Assembly (NCBI GenBank): GCA_945871805.1
Contig: CAMBXE010000010.1
Coordinates: 1 to 45,878, forward strand
Direction: 5' to 3'
Length of the DNA stretch: 45,878 bases
From: Rhizobium sp. Q54
GTDB taxonomy: Bacteria; Pseudomonadota; Alphaproteobacteria; Rickettsiales; UBA1997
Numbering within the stretch: the stretch's first letter is position 1; every line of letters begins with the position of its first letter. A program made the position numbers and the translations under genes. This document shows, piece after piece, positions 1 to 9,501 of this stretch. The notes below the pieces were generated by a model. That model was not told the DNA's origin. It did no database searches and saw only the letters and a list, made by a program, of their open reading frames with translations.

Positions 1-23
1 GACGCGGCAATCCATTAAAGTAA

Positions 24-1697
24 CTATTTCTTCCGTCTAAAAAACGCCGGAACGTTCAAAATGTCGTCGTCGAATTTACTTTTATTATTTTCTTCTTCCT
101 CTTCGTCAAAAACTGTCGCGCCAAAAAATTGATTACGCTTTTTTTCAACTGCGCTTTTTGTTTCTTTTTTTGATTCTTTTTCTTGCGGAAGAGAAATTTC
201 TTCGACCTCTTCAGCCTCGGCAAATTTTTCTTCGGCGAATGTCGCGGCTGACATAAATTGAGTAATTGGCTTTTCGAATTCTTCTTCAAGCTCCTCTTCG
301 AATTCCTCAACTGGCTTACTCGCAACTTTTGACGAATTCATGAAGCTAAACAGGCTAAAACCCGAGCTTTCTTTTTTAGCCTTAGCCTTTGGCTTTACTG
401 GCTTTGCAGCTATTTTTATTTCTTCGACAAATTCTTCACTTTCTAACTCAAAAAACTCTTCTTCTTCGATTATTTCTTCAGCAATTGGCTCAATTTTTTT
501 ATGATTTTGCTTCTTCAATCTAAAACTGCTTTCGCTGATTTCTTCGATTTCTTCCTCTTGTCTAACCGATGCTCCTGGGTCAAAAAAACTTTTTGTTTCA
601 GATTTTTTTTCAGCAGCTCCTTCAACTCTGAATCTTGACGGTTCAAAGTTTGATTTTTGGGCGTCGCGCCTGAATTCTTCTTCGTCGATTCCCGTCGCCA
701 CAACTGAAATGCGAATTTTGCCTTTCATGTTTTCGTTGAATGCCGATCCAAAAATAATGTTGGCGTTTGCATCAACTTCTTTGCGAATTGCATTCACTGC
801 CATGTCGGCTTCGAACAGCGTCATGTCTGAGCCGCCGGTCATGTTAACCAAAACGCCCTTCGCGCCTTTGATCGAAATATCGTCAAGAAGAGGATTTGAA
901 ACAGCAGCCTCGCAAGCAATGATGGCGCGATTTTCGCCTTCTGCTTCTCCTGTTCCCATCATCGCTTTACCCATCTTGGTCATGATGGTGCGGATGTCGG
1001 CGAAGTCTAAATTCACCAAACCTGGCATTGTGATGAGATCAGTAATACCGCGGACTCCGGCCTGAAGAACATCGTCAGCCATTTTGAAAGCAGACTCAAA
1101 AGTTGTGTGCTCGTTAGCGATGCGGAAAAGATTTTGATTTGGAATGACGATCAAAGTGTCGACGTATTTTTTAAGCTCTTCGATGCCAGCTTCAGCCGTT
1201 TCCATCCGATATCTTCCTTCGAAGTGGAATGGCTTTGTAACAACGCCGACAGTCAAAATATCACGCTCGCGCGCAAGTTTTGCGATTACCGGAGCGCCTC
1301 CAGTTCCAGTGCCGCCGCCCATTCCCGCAGCGATGAAAACCATGTTGCTGCCTTCTAAGAATCTAGCGATTTCTTCAACATTTTCTTCTGCCGCAGCGCG
1401 CCCACGATCAGGAAAAGAACCGGCTCCAAGGCCTTTGGTAACTTTTATTCCAAGCTGAATTCTGTTCGCCAAAGAATTGGACAAAGCCTGCGCGTCAGTA
1501 TTCGCCGCGACGAATTCAACACCTTCAAGATTTGAACGAATCATGTTGTTGATTGCATTTCCGCCAGCGCCGCCAACGCCAAAAATAGTAATCTTTGGTT
1601 TGAGCAAATCTGACTCGTAAGAATCAATATTTAATGAGGTGTGCACAGGAGCTTTTGTTCTTCTTGTTGACTTCACGGGAGTAGGATTTTCTAGCAT
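24..1697 (-). CDS. ftsZ: Cell division protein FtsZ
   Basis: Tubulin-like GTPase that polymerises into the cytoplasmic Z-ring. The 557-residue product has the glycine-rich N-terminal motif [14 protein letters not shown] (about residues 39-52), the tubulin signature GGGTGTG at 127-133, and a T7-loop-like [11 protein letters not shown]. After the GTPase and C-terminal domains (to about residue 340) comes a long, highly acidic Glu/Lys-rich linker of roughly 190 residues. The protein ends in [15 protein letters not shown], which resembles the conserved C-terminal peptide that binds FtsA and other partners. The ATG at 1697 is embedded in the end of pntA (ATGCTAG, 7-nt overlap), so translation is probably coupled. 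No ftsQ or ftsA is adjacent, although they usually precede ftsZ in alphaproteobacteria. Identification is secure. Confidence 0.98.
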   Translation of the reverse strand: MLENPTPVKSTRRTKAPVHTSLNIDSYESDLLKPKITIFGVGGAGGNAINNMIRSNLEGVEFVAANTDAQALSNSLANRIQLGIKVTKGLGAGSFPDRGRAAAEENVEEIARFLEGSNMVFIAAGMGGGTGTGGAPVIAKLARERDILTVGVVTKPFHFEGRYRMETAEAGIEELKKYVDTLIVIPNQNLFRIANEHTTFESAFKMADDVLQAGVRGITDLITMPGLVNLDFADIRTIMTKMGKAMMGTGEAEGENRAIIACEAAVSNPLLDDISIKGAKGVLVNMTGGSDMTLFEADMAVNAIRKEVDANANIIFGSAFNENMKGKIRISVVATGIDEEEFRRDAQKSNFEPSRFRVEGAAEKKSETKSFFDPGASVRQEEEIEEISESSFRLKKQNHKKIEPIAEEIIEEEEFFELESEEFVEEIKIAAKPVKPKAKAKKESSGFSLFSFMNSSKVASKPVEEFEEELEEEFEKPITQFMSAATFAEEKFAEAEEVEEISLPQEKESKKETKSAVEKKRNQFFGATVFDEEEEENNKSKFDDDILNVPAFFRRKK

Positions 1698-2740
1698 GAG
1701 AGTGTTGATTTAATTATTTCGTCTTCACGATTTATTGAGATTATTTTCTTTTCTTTGTCGGTCAGAAGATCAACAAAATTAAAAATATTTTTGGCAAAAA
1801 CTTTACTCGCATCGAAAGCAACGCGTGATGGAAAATTTTCGTGACCGATGATTTTTATACCGCCGATTTCAACAATTTTTCCAACTTGGGTTAGTGCGCA
1901 ATTGCCGCCATTAACCGCCGCAAGATCAACGATTATAGAGCCTGGCTTCATTGATTTGACCATTTCTTCTGAAATTAAAATCGGCGCTTTTTTCCCGGGA
2001 ATTAACGCGGTTGTGATTACAACATCCTGATTTTTTATTGCCTCTTTCAGCAGCTCTTCTTGAAGTTTTTTATATTCTTCGCTCGTTTCTTTGGCGTAAA
2101 CTCCGTCATTTTTTTCGTCGGATTTCACTTCAATAAATTTCGCGCCAAGGCTTTGCACTTGCTCTTTCGCAGCAGCGCGAACATCAAAAACACAAACAAC
2201 AGCGCCAAGTCTTTTTGCAGTTGCGACAGCTTGTAAGCCAGCAACGCCAGCGCCAAGAATCATGAATTTAGCCGCAGAAATCGTGCCGGCGGCAGTCATC
2301 ATCATTGGTAAAATTTTTGGCATTTCGTAAGCGGCATCGATGACGGCGCGGTAACCAGCGAGATTACTTTGCGACGACAGAACGTCCATTCCTTGCGCAC
2401 GAGTAATTCGCGGAATTAGGTCGAGCGCAAAAGTAGAAACATTTTTTTGCACGAATTTTTCTTTCGTAATGAAAACAAGATCAGCTTTGGTTTTTGCGAA
2501 ATCGACGTCAGTTCTTTGTACCGAAATAATTACATCTACTTCCGCAAGAATTGTTGAAATATCGGGAATAATTTGCGCCCCGGCTTTCACAAATTCTGCG
2601 TCAGAAATCGACGATTTTACTCCGGCTTTTTCTTCAATAAAAACTTCGAATCCAAAATTTTGATATTTTAAAACTAGCTCAGGAGTAAGTGCGACGCGAC
2701 TTTCTGCTGGATGAGTTTCTTTAAGAGCTAAAAGTTTCAT
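1691..2740 (-). CDS. pntA: NAD(P) transhydrogenase subunit alpha part 1 (NAD-binding domain I)
   Basis: Soluble NAD(H)-binding domain I of the proton-translocating transhydrogenase, which uses the proton gradient to make NADPH. The 349 residues match the separate PntAA subunit of the three-gene alphaproteobacterial form. Visible motifs are the N-terminal AlaDH/PNT region ([15 protein letters not shown]), the [11 protein letters not shown] loop that contacts nucleotide, and the Rossmann motif [18 protein letters not shown] followed by FDVR. The membrane subunit (pntAB) and the NADP-binding subunit (pntB) are not in the window. The start codon shares one base with the nuoL stop (TAATG) and the stop lies inside the ftsZ start, so the three genes form one tight unit. 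Alanine dehydrogenase is a related alternative, but the RQD-like loop favours PntA. Confidence 0.9.
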   Translation of the reverse strand: MKLLALKETHPAESRVALTPELVLKYQNFGFEVFIEEKAGVKSSISDAEFVKAGAQIIPDISTILAEVDVIISVQRTDVDFAKTKADLVFITKEKFVQKNVSTFALDLIPRITRAQGMDVLSSQSNLAGYRAVIDAAYEMPKILPMMMTAAGTISAAKFMILGAGVAGLQAVATAKRLGAVVCVFDVRAAAKEQVQSLGAKFIEVKSDEKNDGVYAKETSEEYKKLQEELLKEAIKNQDVVITTALIPGKKAPILISEEMVKSMKPGSIIVDLAAVNGGNCALTQVGKIVEIGGIKIIGHENFPSRVAFDASKVFAKNIFNFVDLLTDKEKKIISINREDEIIKSTLSC

Positions 2741-4716
2741 TAGTTAATGATTCCGATTTGTTTGAAGGAAGAGATCAGGAAAAATGAAATCGCAATCACG
2801 CCAATAACCATCCAGAAAGAATAATTGTAAATGTAGCCGGTTTGTAATTTTGACACGCGAATGGAAACAAAACGACAAAATGCTGCGGCGCCGTTTGGAA
2901 CGCCATCGACGAATTTTACGTCGATGATTCTCCACAAGAAATTTCCTAATTTTTTAGTCGAGTTGACCCAGACAATTTCGTAGATTTCGTCGAAGTACCA
3001 TTTGTTGTAAGATAGCTTGTAGCAAGGCTTGAGGGCAAGCGCTAATTTTTTCGGCAGATCGGTTTTTACTAAATAAAAAACGTAAGCGAGGGCGATTGCA
3101 ATCACGCCGACAATCAGTGGAGAAGTTTTAACCAAGAATGGCGCGTGGTGAATTTCTTCGAGTAGAGAAACTTTTTCTCCGAGCACAAAAATCGCGTCGA
3201 AGAAAAAATTATCTTCGGCCGAAACCATGTGAAAAATTTTAGCACCGACAATGCCGGCAAATACTGACCCTACAGCTAAAAGGAAAAGTGGAATCAGCAT
3301 TGAAATCGGCGATTCATGAGCGTGATCAAAGGTGTGTTTATCGGCACGAGTCTTGCCGTGGAAAGTTAAAAACAACAAACGCCAAGAATAGAATGCAGTC
3401 AAAAATGCCGCGGTGATTCCCATTGCGTAAGCCAATTTTCCGTAGGGCGAATGCGACATGAATGCAGCTTCGAGAATCACATCTTTCGAATAAAATCCAG
3501 CAAAAGGCGGGAAGCCGGCGAGAGCGAGTGAGCCGATCCACATCATCGCGTAAGTGAATGGAATTTTTTTCCACAAGCCGCCCATTTTTTGAATATCTTG
3601 TTCGTGATGCATTGCGTGAATCACGCTGCCTGCGCCGAGGAATAGTAAGGCTTTGAAGAAGGCGTGAGTTGCCAAGTGGAAGATCGCAGCGGAATAGGCA
3701 GAGAGTCCGCAAGCAAAAAACATGTAGCCGAGTTGCGAGCAAGTTGAGTAAGCGATAATTTTTTTAATGTCATTTTGAGTGAGGGCTATTGTCGCAGCGA
3801 ATAGCGCTGTTGAGGCTCCGACTAGTGTCACCATCGTCAAAGCAATCTCAGAAAATTCGAAAATCGGCGAGCAGCGCGCAACTAAAAACACACCAGCAGT
3901 AACCATCGTTGCCGCGTGAATCAGGGCAGAAACTGGGGTTGGACCTTCCATCGCATCAGCAAGCCAAACGTGCAAACCGATCTGCGCCGACTTACCCATC
4001 GCGCCGATGAAAAGCAGAATGCAGATCGCATCGAGTGAGCGGAATTCAGCACCAAAAAGTGCAAATTTGTCACTCGTGTGATTAATCACTTCGCCGAAAA
4101 CTTTAGAATATTCGACAGAGCCGAAGGTCAGGTAGATCAAGGCGATGGCCATGATTAAGCCGAAATCGCCAACGCGATTTACGACGAATGCTTTGATCGC
4201 TGCGGCATTAGCTGATTGTTTTTTAAACCAAAATCCGATCAGTAAATAAGAAGCAACGCCGACACCTTCCCAACCAAAAAACAACTGCACGAAATTGTCG
4301 GCAGTAACTAAGGCTAGCATGAAAAAAGTGAAGAGTGAGAGGTAAGACATGAAACGTGCGATCGACTTATCTTCATGCATGTAGCCGATCGAGTAAACGT
4401 GAACCAAGCTCGAAACGAAAGTTACAACGACGAGCATGATCGCGGTGAGTGAATCAAGTTTCAGTGACCAATTCGCCGTAAAATCTCCGGAAGAAATCCA
4501 GCTGATTAGAATAATATTTTGATTGGTTTTATTTTGGTAAACATCAGCGAAAACTAGAGCGGCACAAATCGCGGAAGCAATGAGCAGGCCAGTCGAAAAA
4601 TATTGCGCAAATTTACTAATAACCCCTGGAGCAAATTTTTTTTCACCAATGCGTGAAAAAATTCCGGAAAACAAAAAGCCAAAAAGAGGAAGAAAAACCG
4701 TTAGTTTGAGAAGCAT
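2740..4716 (-). CDS. nuoL: NADH-quinone oxidoreductase subunit L
   Basis: Large antiporter-like membrane subunit of respiratory complex I, involved in proton pumping. The 658-residue product is hydrophobic throughout with many predicted transmembrane helices. It carries the family core: FFGWEGVGVASYLLIGFW near residue 145, the HVWLADAMEGPTPVSALIHA stretch, and FFKALLFLGAGSVIHAMHHEQD. The C-terminal part contains the long amphipathic segment and a last helix expected for NuoL. Length agrees with NuoL rather than NuoM or NuoN. NuoK and NuoM, its usual neighbours, are absent: upstream lies about 180 bp of intergenic DNA containing a dispersed repeat, downstream the gene overlaps pntA by one base. 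Promoter elements were not identified with confidence. Confidence 0.97.
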   Translation of the reverse strand: MLLKLTVFLPLFGFLFSGIFSRIGEKKFAPGVISKFAQYFSTGLLIASAICAALVFADVYQNKTNQNIILISWISSGDFTANWSLKLDSLTAIMLVVVTFVSSLVHVYSIGYMHEDKSIARFMSYLSLFTFFMLALVTADNFVQLFFGWEGVGVASYLLIGFWFKKQSANAAAIKAFVVNRVGDFGLIMAIALIYLTFGSVEYSKVFGEVINHTSDKFALFGAEFRSLDAICILLFIGAMGKSAQIGLHVWLADAMEGPTPVSALIHAATMVTAGVFLVARCSPIFEFSEIALTMVTLVGASTALFAATIALTQNDIKKIIAYSTCSQLGYMFFACGLSAYSAAIFHLATHAFFKALLFLGAGSVIHAMHHEQDIQKMGGLWKKIPFTYAMMWIGSLALAGFPPFAGFYSKDVILEAAFMSHSPYGKLAYAMGITAAFLTAFYSWRLLFLTFHGKTRADKHTFDHAHESPISMLIPLFLLAVGSVFAGIVGAKIFHMVSAEDNFFFDAIFVLGEKVSLLEEIHHAPFLVKTSPLIVGVIAIALAYVFYLVKTDLPKKLALALKPCYKLSYNKWYFDEIYEIVWVNSTKKLGNFLWRIIDVKFVDGVPNGAAAFCRFVSIRVSKLQTGYIYNYSFWMVIGVIAISFFLISSFKQIGIIN

Positions 4717-4812
4717 GATTGTCGTAAATGAGAAGAAAAAATTGAGGCGTGAAAAATTGCGAAATGAAAGAAAGAAGCAAAGAATTTTTAGTTATCTTTT
4801 TACGTCATCTTG

Positions 4813-4843
4813 AACCCAGATTCGCCATTAGAATTGCGACGGT
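4813..4843 (+). repeat. Dispersed ~30-bp repeat, copy 1
   Basis: This stretch between the divergently transcribed end of the CHI-like gene and the start of nuoL begins AACCCAGATTCGCCATTAG and continues to GCGACGGTA. It matches three other places in the window (11410, 31603 and, inverted, 31752) with a few mismatches. It is immediately followed by a small inverted repeat TTGCG/CGCAA. Seen directly; its function is unknown. Confidence 0.8.
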
Positions 4844-4896
4844 ATTTTTGCGTAAATTCGCAATGAGCAATGCTGAAGAATTCTGTAAGAAAAAAA

Positions 4897-5442
4897 TTAG
4901 AATTTTCCAAGAATTGCCTTCGTTATTTTTGGATAAGAAGATCTCTCATCGAGCCAAATATCAACAAAAAGACGAGAAAGTTTTGGGTCAGAAATTTTAC
5001 CAGCAGGTTCGCCGTTATGAAATATAATCACGCCTTGTGAGGGGATAAAAACAGCAATTTTTTCGTCACCTTTTTTTACAGAACTAAAGATTTTTTTAAG
5101 GCTTTCTTGGTAACTAATTTCTTCTTGTTTGCTTAATTCATTAAGTCGCTTGATCTCAGTAATAGACCTTTGCGCTAGGTCTTCTCCGCTGAAATTCATG
5201 TTATATTTGATGCAAATGGCGAATCTTTTTTCGTAGGAAAATCTCACTTCTTCTGACCAAAGCGAAATGTCGTAAACCTTTATTCCAAAAAATTTTAAAG
5301 TTGCTGATCCAACTAAAAATGATTGCTCGAATAACTCATGAATTGCTTCGGGAATTTTCGTAGAAGATTTTGACGGGCTGGCTAAAGCCAAGACTGGAAA
5401 AAAAAGCAGCCCAAGTAGAAAAAGTTTTGCTGAATGTTTCAT
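4897..5442 (-). CDS. Chalcone isomerase-like (CHI-like) secreted protein
   Basis: A 181-residue protein with an N-terminal signal peptide (LFLLGLLFFPVLALA followed by SPSKS), so it is probably periplasmic. The mature part resembles the bacterial chalcone-isomerase-like domain, a fold related to fatty-acid-binding CHI proteins. Supporting segments are LVGSATLKFFGIKVYDISLW and a C-terminal half with GVIIFHNGEPAGKI and VDIWLDE. These bacterial proteins are not known to make flavonoids; lipid binding is a plausible inference. Its start overlaps the stop of the Cfa-like gene by 4 nt (ATGA), making it the last gene of the SDR-FAD-DUF1365-Cfa operon. The same association with Cfa/DUF1365 genes is familiar from other proteobacteria. 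Confidence 0.8.
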   Translation of the reverse strand: MKHSAKLFLLGLLFFPVLALASPSKSSTKIPEAIHELFEQSFLVGSATLKFFGIKVYDISLWSEEVRFSYEKRFAICIKYNMNFSGEDLAQRSITEIKRLNELSKQEEISYQESLKKIFSSVKKGDEKIAVFIPSQGVIIFHNGEPAGKISDPKLSRLFVDIWLDERSSYPKITKAILGKF

Positions 5443-6599
5443 GAAATTTTCTGTAATTCGAACTGCACAACATCAGTTCTTCTCGAGTTAAATCCCGCGA
5501 TACAGTAACAGAGATAAAAGCGCCATTTGCGCACAAACTCTTCGGAAAAACCCAAAGCCCTCACCTCATCATATTTAGCGTCAAAACGCTCAAGCCAGAT
5601 TGCGAGAGTTTTAGCATAATTGAAACCGAAGGCGAATTCACTTTTTACTTCAAAGCCATGATCTTTGGCTAACTTACGAATAACAGACTTTGAAGGCAGA
5701 ACTCCGCCAGGAAAAATATGTTTTTGAATGAAGTCGACGCGATTACGATAATCTTCAAAAATCTGCTCATCGATTGTGATAATTTGCAAAACCGCTTTGC
5801 CTTTTGATTTTAAAATATCGCATAAAACCTGAAAATATTTTTCCCAATATTCTTTGCCAACGGCTTCAAACATCTCGATTGAAACCACGTTGTCATGCGG
5901 CATTTTTTCGTCGCGATAATCTTGCAATTTGATACCGCAAATATTTTCTAACCCAGATTTTTTTAAGCGATTTAAAGCGTAATCGCGCTGCCTTGATGAA
6001 ATGGTTAGGCAGGTAGTTTTTCTGCCGGACTCAGCAGAATTTTGTGCAAAACCTCCCCATCCGCAGCCAATTTCTAAAACATTTCCAGCGTTAAGTTTAG
6101 ACAAAATGCGCTGATATTTTTTTTGCTGCGCCTCTAACAAAGAATTTTCTTCATCCTCAAAAATCGCGCTGGAATAGGTCATGCTTTCATCGAGCCAAAG
6201 CTGGTAAAAATCATTGCCCAAGTCGTAATGCGCGCGAATGTTTTTTTTACTGCCTCTTTTAGAATTTTTAGTGAAAAAGCTTTTGAAGAAAAGCAATAAA
6301 GCCTGCAATTTTCGTGCGTGAAAAAAGTCTTCTAAAGCGTGAGAATTGAGCGTTAAAAATGTTAGAAAATCAGCAAGGTTTGAACTGTCCCAAAAGCCTT
6401 CCATGTAAGCTTCGCCCAAAGCGACATCTCCTCCAGAAATCACCCAATCCATCAGCCGATCATCTTTGATTTTAACATCAGCAAGCGGCCCAGAATTTTT
6501 ACCGATAAATTTTTTAGTTAGGCCGTCGGGCGTTGTAACTGCTAGAGTGCCGTAATCACAATTTTGTAAAGCACTCCAGATTAGATCATAATTTTTCAT
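5439..6599 (-). CDS. cfa: Cyclopropane-fatty-acyl-phospholipid synthase family SAM methyltransferase
   Basis: Adds a SAM-derived carbon to unsaturated acyl chains of membrane phospholipids. The 386-residue product has the family start and middle (AHYDLGNDFYQLWLDESMTYS, residues 123-143 approximately), the SAM-binding motif LEIGCGWGGFA (175-185), IEMFEAVGKEYW (241-252) and FIQKHIFPGGVLPS (290-303). Length fits the Cfa family. Whether it makes cyclopropane lipids or only methylates (as the Cfa-like UfaM of Rhodobacter does in furan fatty acid synthesis) cannot be decided from motifs. The DUF1365 and FAD oxidase partners make the second option worth testing. It overlaps both neighbours by 4 nt, indicating translational coupling within one operon. 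Confidence 0.93.
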   Translation of the reverse strand: MKNYDLIWSALQNCDYGTLAVTTPDGLTKKFIGKNSGPLADVKIKDDRLMDWVISGGDVALGEAYMEGFWDSSNLADFLTFLTLNSHALEDFFHARKLQALLLFFKSFFTKNSKRGSKKNIRAHYDLGNDFYQLWLDESMTYSSAIFEDEENSLLEAQQKKYQRILSKLNAGNVLEIGCGWGGFAQNSAESGRKTTCLTISSRQRDYALNRLKKSGLENICGIKLQDYRDEKMPHDNVVSIEMFEAVGKEYWEKYFQVLCDILKSKGKAVLQIITIDEQIFEDYRNRVDFIQKHIFPGGVLPSKSVIRKLAKDHGFEVKSEFAFGFNYAKTLAIWLERFDAKYDEVRALGFSEEFVRKWRFYLCYCIAGFNSRRTDVVQFELQKIS

Positions 6600-7375
6600 T
6601 TGGTTATCGTAAGTTTAAAAGCTTTGATGCTTGGTTTAGGAATATATTTGCTGCCTTTGATCCAAATTTTTAATGCTTGCCAGTGAATTAAAAAAACTAC
6701 TTTGAAGGTCATTAAAGGAATCGACAAAAATTGTTTTAGCAGCAAGAAATCGGAAGGCTTTACCTGCTTACAAATCACGCTGGTTAGAAGATTTTTTTGA
6801 CCATGATCGGAAAAATAATTGATCCAGGCCATGACTTTTTTCTGATTAAAAATGAAGCGAAATTTATAACTTCCATTCACTTCAAAAAATGGCGAAACGT
6901 GGAAATTTTTCTTAGCTTCAAACCATTGATTAGGGCCAATTTGAGAGCCATCCTGATTGAAGATAAGGTAGTTGTGATTCTCGCCAAAAGTGTTGCTCAC
7001 TTCAGCCAAAACAGCGATCAGCTTTTCTTTCTCATCAAGGCAATACCAAAAACTTACCGGATTAAACACGTAGCCGAAAACTCGCGGATGAGCTAGAAGA
7101 AAAATCCTTTTTGTTTGCTGGCTGAGATTCTGATCAGATAAAATTTTTCTAATCCAAAGTTCAAGACTTGAACCATCGCGCTTACCGTGATCTTTGTCGT
7201 AAAAACTAAAAATATTGAATCGATTCCACGAGAGTAATTTTGAGGTAATTTTGTGAGTTTTTTCGATGTCAAAACACAGGTAAAAAACGCGATAGGAAAA
7301 TATGTTCACAGAAGGTTTGAGTCTTTTATGCCAAACATCTGCAAGGCAAAGTGAGAAGTTACTTAGCTTTGCCAC
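6596..7375 (-). CDS. DUF1365 domain-containing protein
   Basis: A 259-residue member of the DUF1365 family, whose biochemical role is not established. The diagnostic segment HPRVFGYVFNPVSFWYC is present in the middle of the protein, preceded by an N-terminal region (VWHKRLKPSVNIFSYRVFYL) typical of the family. In many proteobacteria it lies between a flavin amine oxidase and a Cfa-like methyltransferase, the exact order here, implying a step in modification of membrane acyl chains (inference). It overlaps the upstream FAD gene by 13 nt and the downstream Cfa gene by 4 nt. There is no clear signal peptide; the C-terminal third is basic with hydrophobic stretches (MTFKVVFLIHWQALKIW), which may touch the membrane. 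Confidence 0.93.
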   Translation of the reverse strand: MAKLSNFSLCLADVWHKRLKPSVNIFSYRVFYLCFDIEKTHKITSKLLSWNRFNIFSFYDKDHGKRDGSSLELWIRKILSDQNLSQQTKRIFLLAHPRVFGYVFNPVSFWYCLDEKEKLIAVLAEVSNTFGENHNYLIFNQDGSQIGPNQWFEAKKNFHVSPFFEVNGSYKFRFIFNQKKVMAWINYFSDHGQKNLLTSVICKQVKPSDFLLLKQFLSIPLMTFKVVFLIHWQALKIWIKGSKYIPKPSIKAFKLTITK

Positions 7376-8631
7376 GGCGCCATCACTCCCATTTTATTAA
7401 TTGCGCTGAGTGCTGAAGAAATTCCGTCTTCGTGGAATCCATATTTTTGGTAAGCTCCGCAAAAATAGATGCGATCAACTCCTTGAATTTCTTGAATACG
7501 TTCTTGAGCGGCAACTGCTGCTGAATCAAAGACTGGATGTTCGTAAACAAATCGAGCAAAAATTTTATTAGAATCGATTTCTTGATTAGGATTTAAAGTA
7601 ACAAAAAGAGGAAATTTGTGATCGATATTTTGCAGATTATTCATCCAGTAAGTTACCGAAATTCCACTCGATTTCTGACGATTATTTGCATAAACCCAAC
7701 TTGCCCAAGCTCTTTTAGCTCTAGGCATCAAAGATTGATCGCGATGCAAAACTGCAACATTTTTCTGATAAGTAAATTTGGAAAAAATTTCTTGCTCTTG
7801 CGTGGTGGGATTTTTGAGTAATTTTAAAACTTGATCACCGTGACAGGCGAATAAAACCGAATCAAACTTCTCTTCACCTTTTTTTGATTTAACCACCAAG
7901 TAATCAGAGCGGCGCTCTACATCTAGCACAGCATCGTTAAGACTTATTGAATCCCCAATTTTAGCAGAGATTTTTTTTACATATTCGATCGATCCGCCAT
8001 TAACGGTGTACCATTGCGGCTGATCTGCAACCGTGAGTAATCCGTGATTTTTAAAGAAGCGCACGAAACTTTGCGCCGGATAGCTCAACATAACTTCCAA
8101 CGGACAACTCCAAATCGCACCCGACATCGGCAAAAGATAAAGTTCACGAAAATAAGTCTTCACACCTAAATCATCGAGCAAATTGGCGAGGGTGTATTCA
8201 GCGTTGAATGGAAGATTTAGAACATTTTCTGCCTTCTTGTTAAAGCGCATAATATCGCGCAGCATTTGCCAGAATTGCGGATTCAATAGATTTTTTAATT
8301 GCGCAAAAACTGTCGCCAAATTTGTTCCGGCATATTCAATCAAACCATCGTCAATTTTTGCCGCAAACGACATATTGCTCTTGCTGCAATCAACCAGAAG
8401 TAGCTCAAGAAAACTTTTTAGATTGGGATAAGTTTGATGATTAAAAACGATGAAACCTGTATCGACGGGGATTTTTTTATCGTCATAATCAACCGTCACC
8501 GTGTTGGAATGCCCGCCAAGGTAATCGTTTTTTTCGTAAAGTTTGATGCGATATTTATCGGCAAGAAAATATGCTGCAGATAGGCCGGATATGCCGGAAC
8601 CAATGATGGCAATTGATGGATTTTTATTCAT
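7363..8631 (-). CDS. FAD-dependent amine oxidase-like oxidoreductase
   Basis: A 422-residue flavoprotein. It opens with the dinucleotide-binding motif IAIIGSGISGLSAAYFLA, followed by an acidic ribose-binding strand end (KLYEKNDYLGGHSNTV) typical of the NAD(P)-binding-like amine oxidase superfamily. The motif DTGFIVFNHQTYPNL and the C-terminal YFCGAYQKYGFHEDGISSA (FAD-contacting region) fit the subgroup that is regularly linked to DUF1365 and Cfa genes. The substrate is unknown; oxidation or desaturation of a lipid acyl chain is an inference from context. It lies 35 nt downstream of the SDR gene and overlaps DUF1365 by 13 nt. No signal peptide is visible, so it is probably cytoplasmic and may be membrane-associated. 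Confidence 0.92.
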   Translation of the reverse strand: MNKNPSIAIIGSGISGLSAAYFLADKYRIKLYEKNDYLGGHSNTVTVDYDDKKIPVDTGFIVFNHQTYPNLKSFLELLLVDCSKSNMSFAAKIDDGLIEYAGTNLATVFAQLKNLLNPQFWQMLRDIMRFNKKAENVLNLPFNAEYTLANLLDDLGVKTYFRELYLLPMSGAIWSCPLEVMLSYPAQSFVRFFKNHGLLTVADQPQWYTVNGGSIEYVKKISAKIGDSISLNDAVLDVERRSDYLVVKSKKGEEKFDSVLFACHGDQVLKLLKNPTTQEQEIFSKFTYQKNVAVLHRDQSLMPRAKRAWASWVYANNRQKSSGISVTYWMNNLQNIDHKFPLFVTLNPNQEIDSNKIFARFVYEHPVFDSAAVAAQERIQEIQGVDRIYFCGAYQKYGFHEDGISSALSAINKMGVMAPWQS

Positions 8632-8666
8632 TGCGAAACTTCTTTTTGCTTAGCTGATATGTAAAT

Positions 8667-9419
8667 TCAGACGATTTTTTTGGTGATAAAAAAGAATATT
8701 TTGTAGGGCAGAAGGCGCATAATCTTAAGAAAAAATGTAAACTTTTTTGGAAAGTGAATCTCGAAACACTTTTTCTTAAGTCCTTGCGATATAAGCTCTG
8801 CCGCCTCTTCAGTGGAAATCAAAAAGGGCATTTTGAATTTGTTTTGATCGGTCAATCTTGTTTTAACAAAACCAGGATTGATCACCGAAAGATCAATTCC
8901 GTGACGCTGTAATTCGGGATAAATTCCTTCGCAAAGATTAATCAAAGCAGCTTTGGAGGCGCCGTAAGCAAATGATTGCGGCAATCCACAATAACCTGCA
9001 ACGCTGGCAATCACGGCAATATGGCCTGATTTTTGTTGAACCATTTGAGGAATTGCGAGATGCAAAAAATTTAAAAATCCGACCAGGTTTACGTCGATAA
9101 TTTTTTTGGAAATATCGAGATCAAAGTTAATCGCGGACATTGGCTGGTAAAGCGCTGGGCAAAAAATGACCAAATCAATTTTTTGGAATTTATGCAAAAT
9201 CTCTGCAAAAGATTTTCGAACTGAATCAAGATTAGAAACATCCAAAACGCTTACTAAAACATCGCCAAGCTCTAAAGCCGAAAGCTCGCTCTTTAACTTT
9301 TCCAACTTCTCAGAGCTTCTAGCCGAAATTACGACGTCATATCCGTCCTTATAAAATTTATGCGCAATGGCTTCGCCCATTCCATGACTCGCCCCGATTA
9401 TCCAGCAATTTTTTTTCAT
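8667..9419 (-). CDS. Short-chain dehydrogenase/reductase (SDR), first gene of the lipid operon
   Basis: A 250-residue classical SDR that would use NAD(P)H; the substrate is unknown. The cofactor motif is GASHGMG (residues 9-15). The catalytic Ser is at about 139 (VIASVAG) and the YxxxK pair is Tyr152/Lys156 (YGASK), followed by PGFVKTRLTD. The C-terminus is basic and hydrophobic (FFLKIMRLLPYKIFFF), suggesting membrane contact. It is the promoter-proximal gene of the minus-strand operon SDR-FAD-DUF1365-Cfa-CHI. An SDR in this position is common in the related clusters of other proteobacteria. The start at 9419 is the only good one before the 82-bp divergent intergenic region. Confidence 0.92.
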   Translation of the reverse strand: MKKNCWIIGASHGMGEAIAHKFYKDGYDVVISARSSEKLEKLKSELSALELGDVLVSVLDVSNLDSVRKSFAEILHKFQKIDLVIFCPALYQPMSAINFDLDISKKIIDVNLVGFLNFLHLAIPQMVQQKSGHIAVIASVAGYCGLPQSFAYGASKAALINLCEGIYPELQRHGIDLSVINPGFVKTRLTDQNKFKMPFLISTEEAAELISQGLKKKCFEIHFPKKFTFFLKIMRLLPYKIFFFITKKIV

Positions 9420-9501
9420 TTCCTTTATTAAAAATTTATTGAGTACCTTAGATTTCTTATTTAAAGATTTGGCAACCTACTAATTTTGTAAATTTTCTCT
9501 T
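9420..9501. promoter_or_regulatory. Divergent intergenic region (SDR operon / SOUL gene)
   Basis: These 82 AT-rich bases separate two divergent transcription units, so promoters for both should lie here (inference from layout). I could not find a convincing -35/-10 pair or a TGATC-type ECF sigma element. No strong Shine-Dalgarno sequence precedes the SOUL start at 9502. Confidence 0.4.

Noticed and set aside
9420-9501. ECF sigma (RpoE-type) promoter in the divergent region
   Set aside because: No convincing TGATC-type -35 with a matching -10 could be found by eye.
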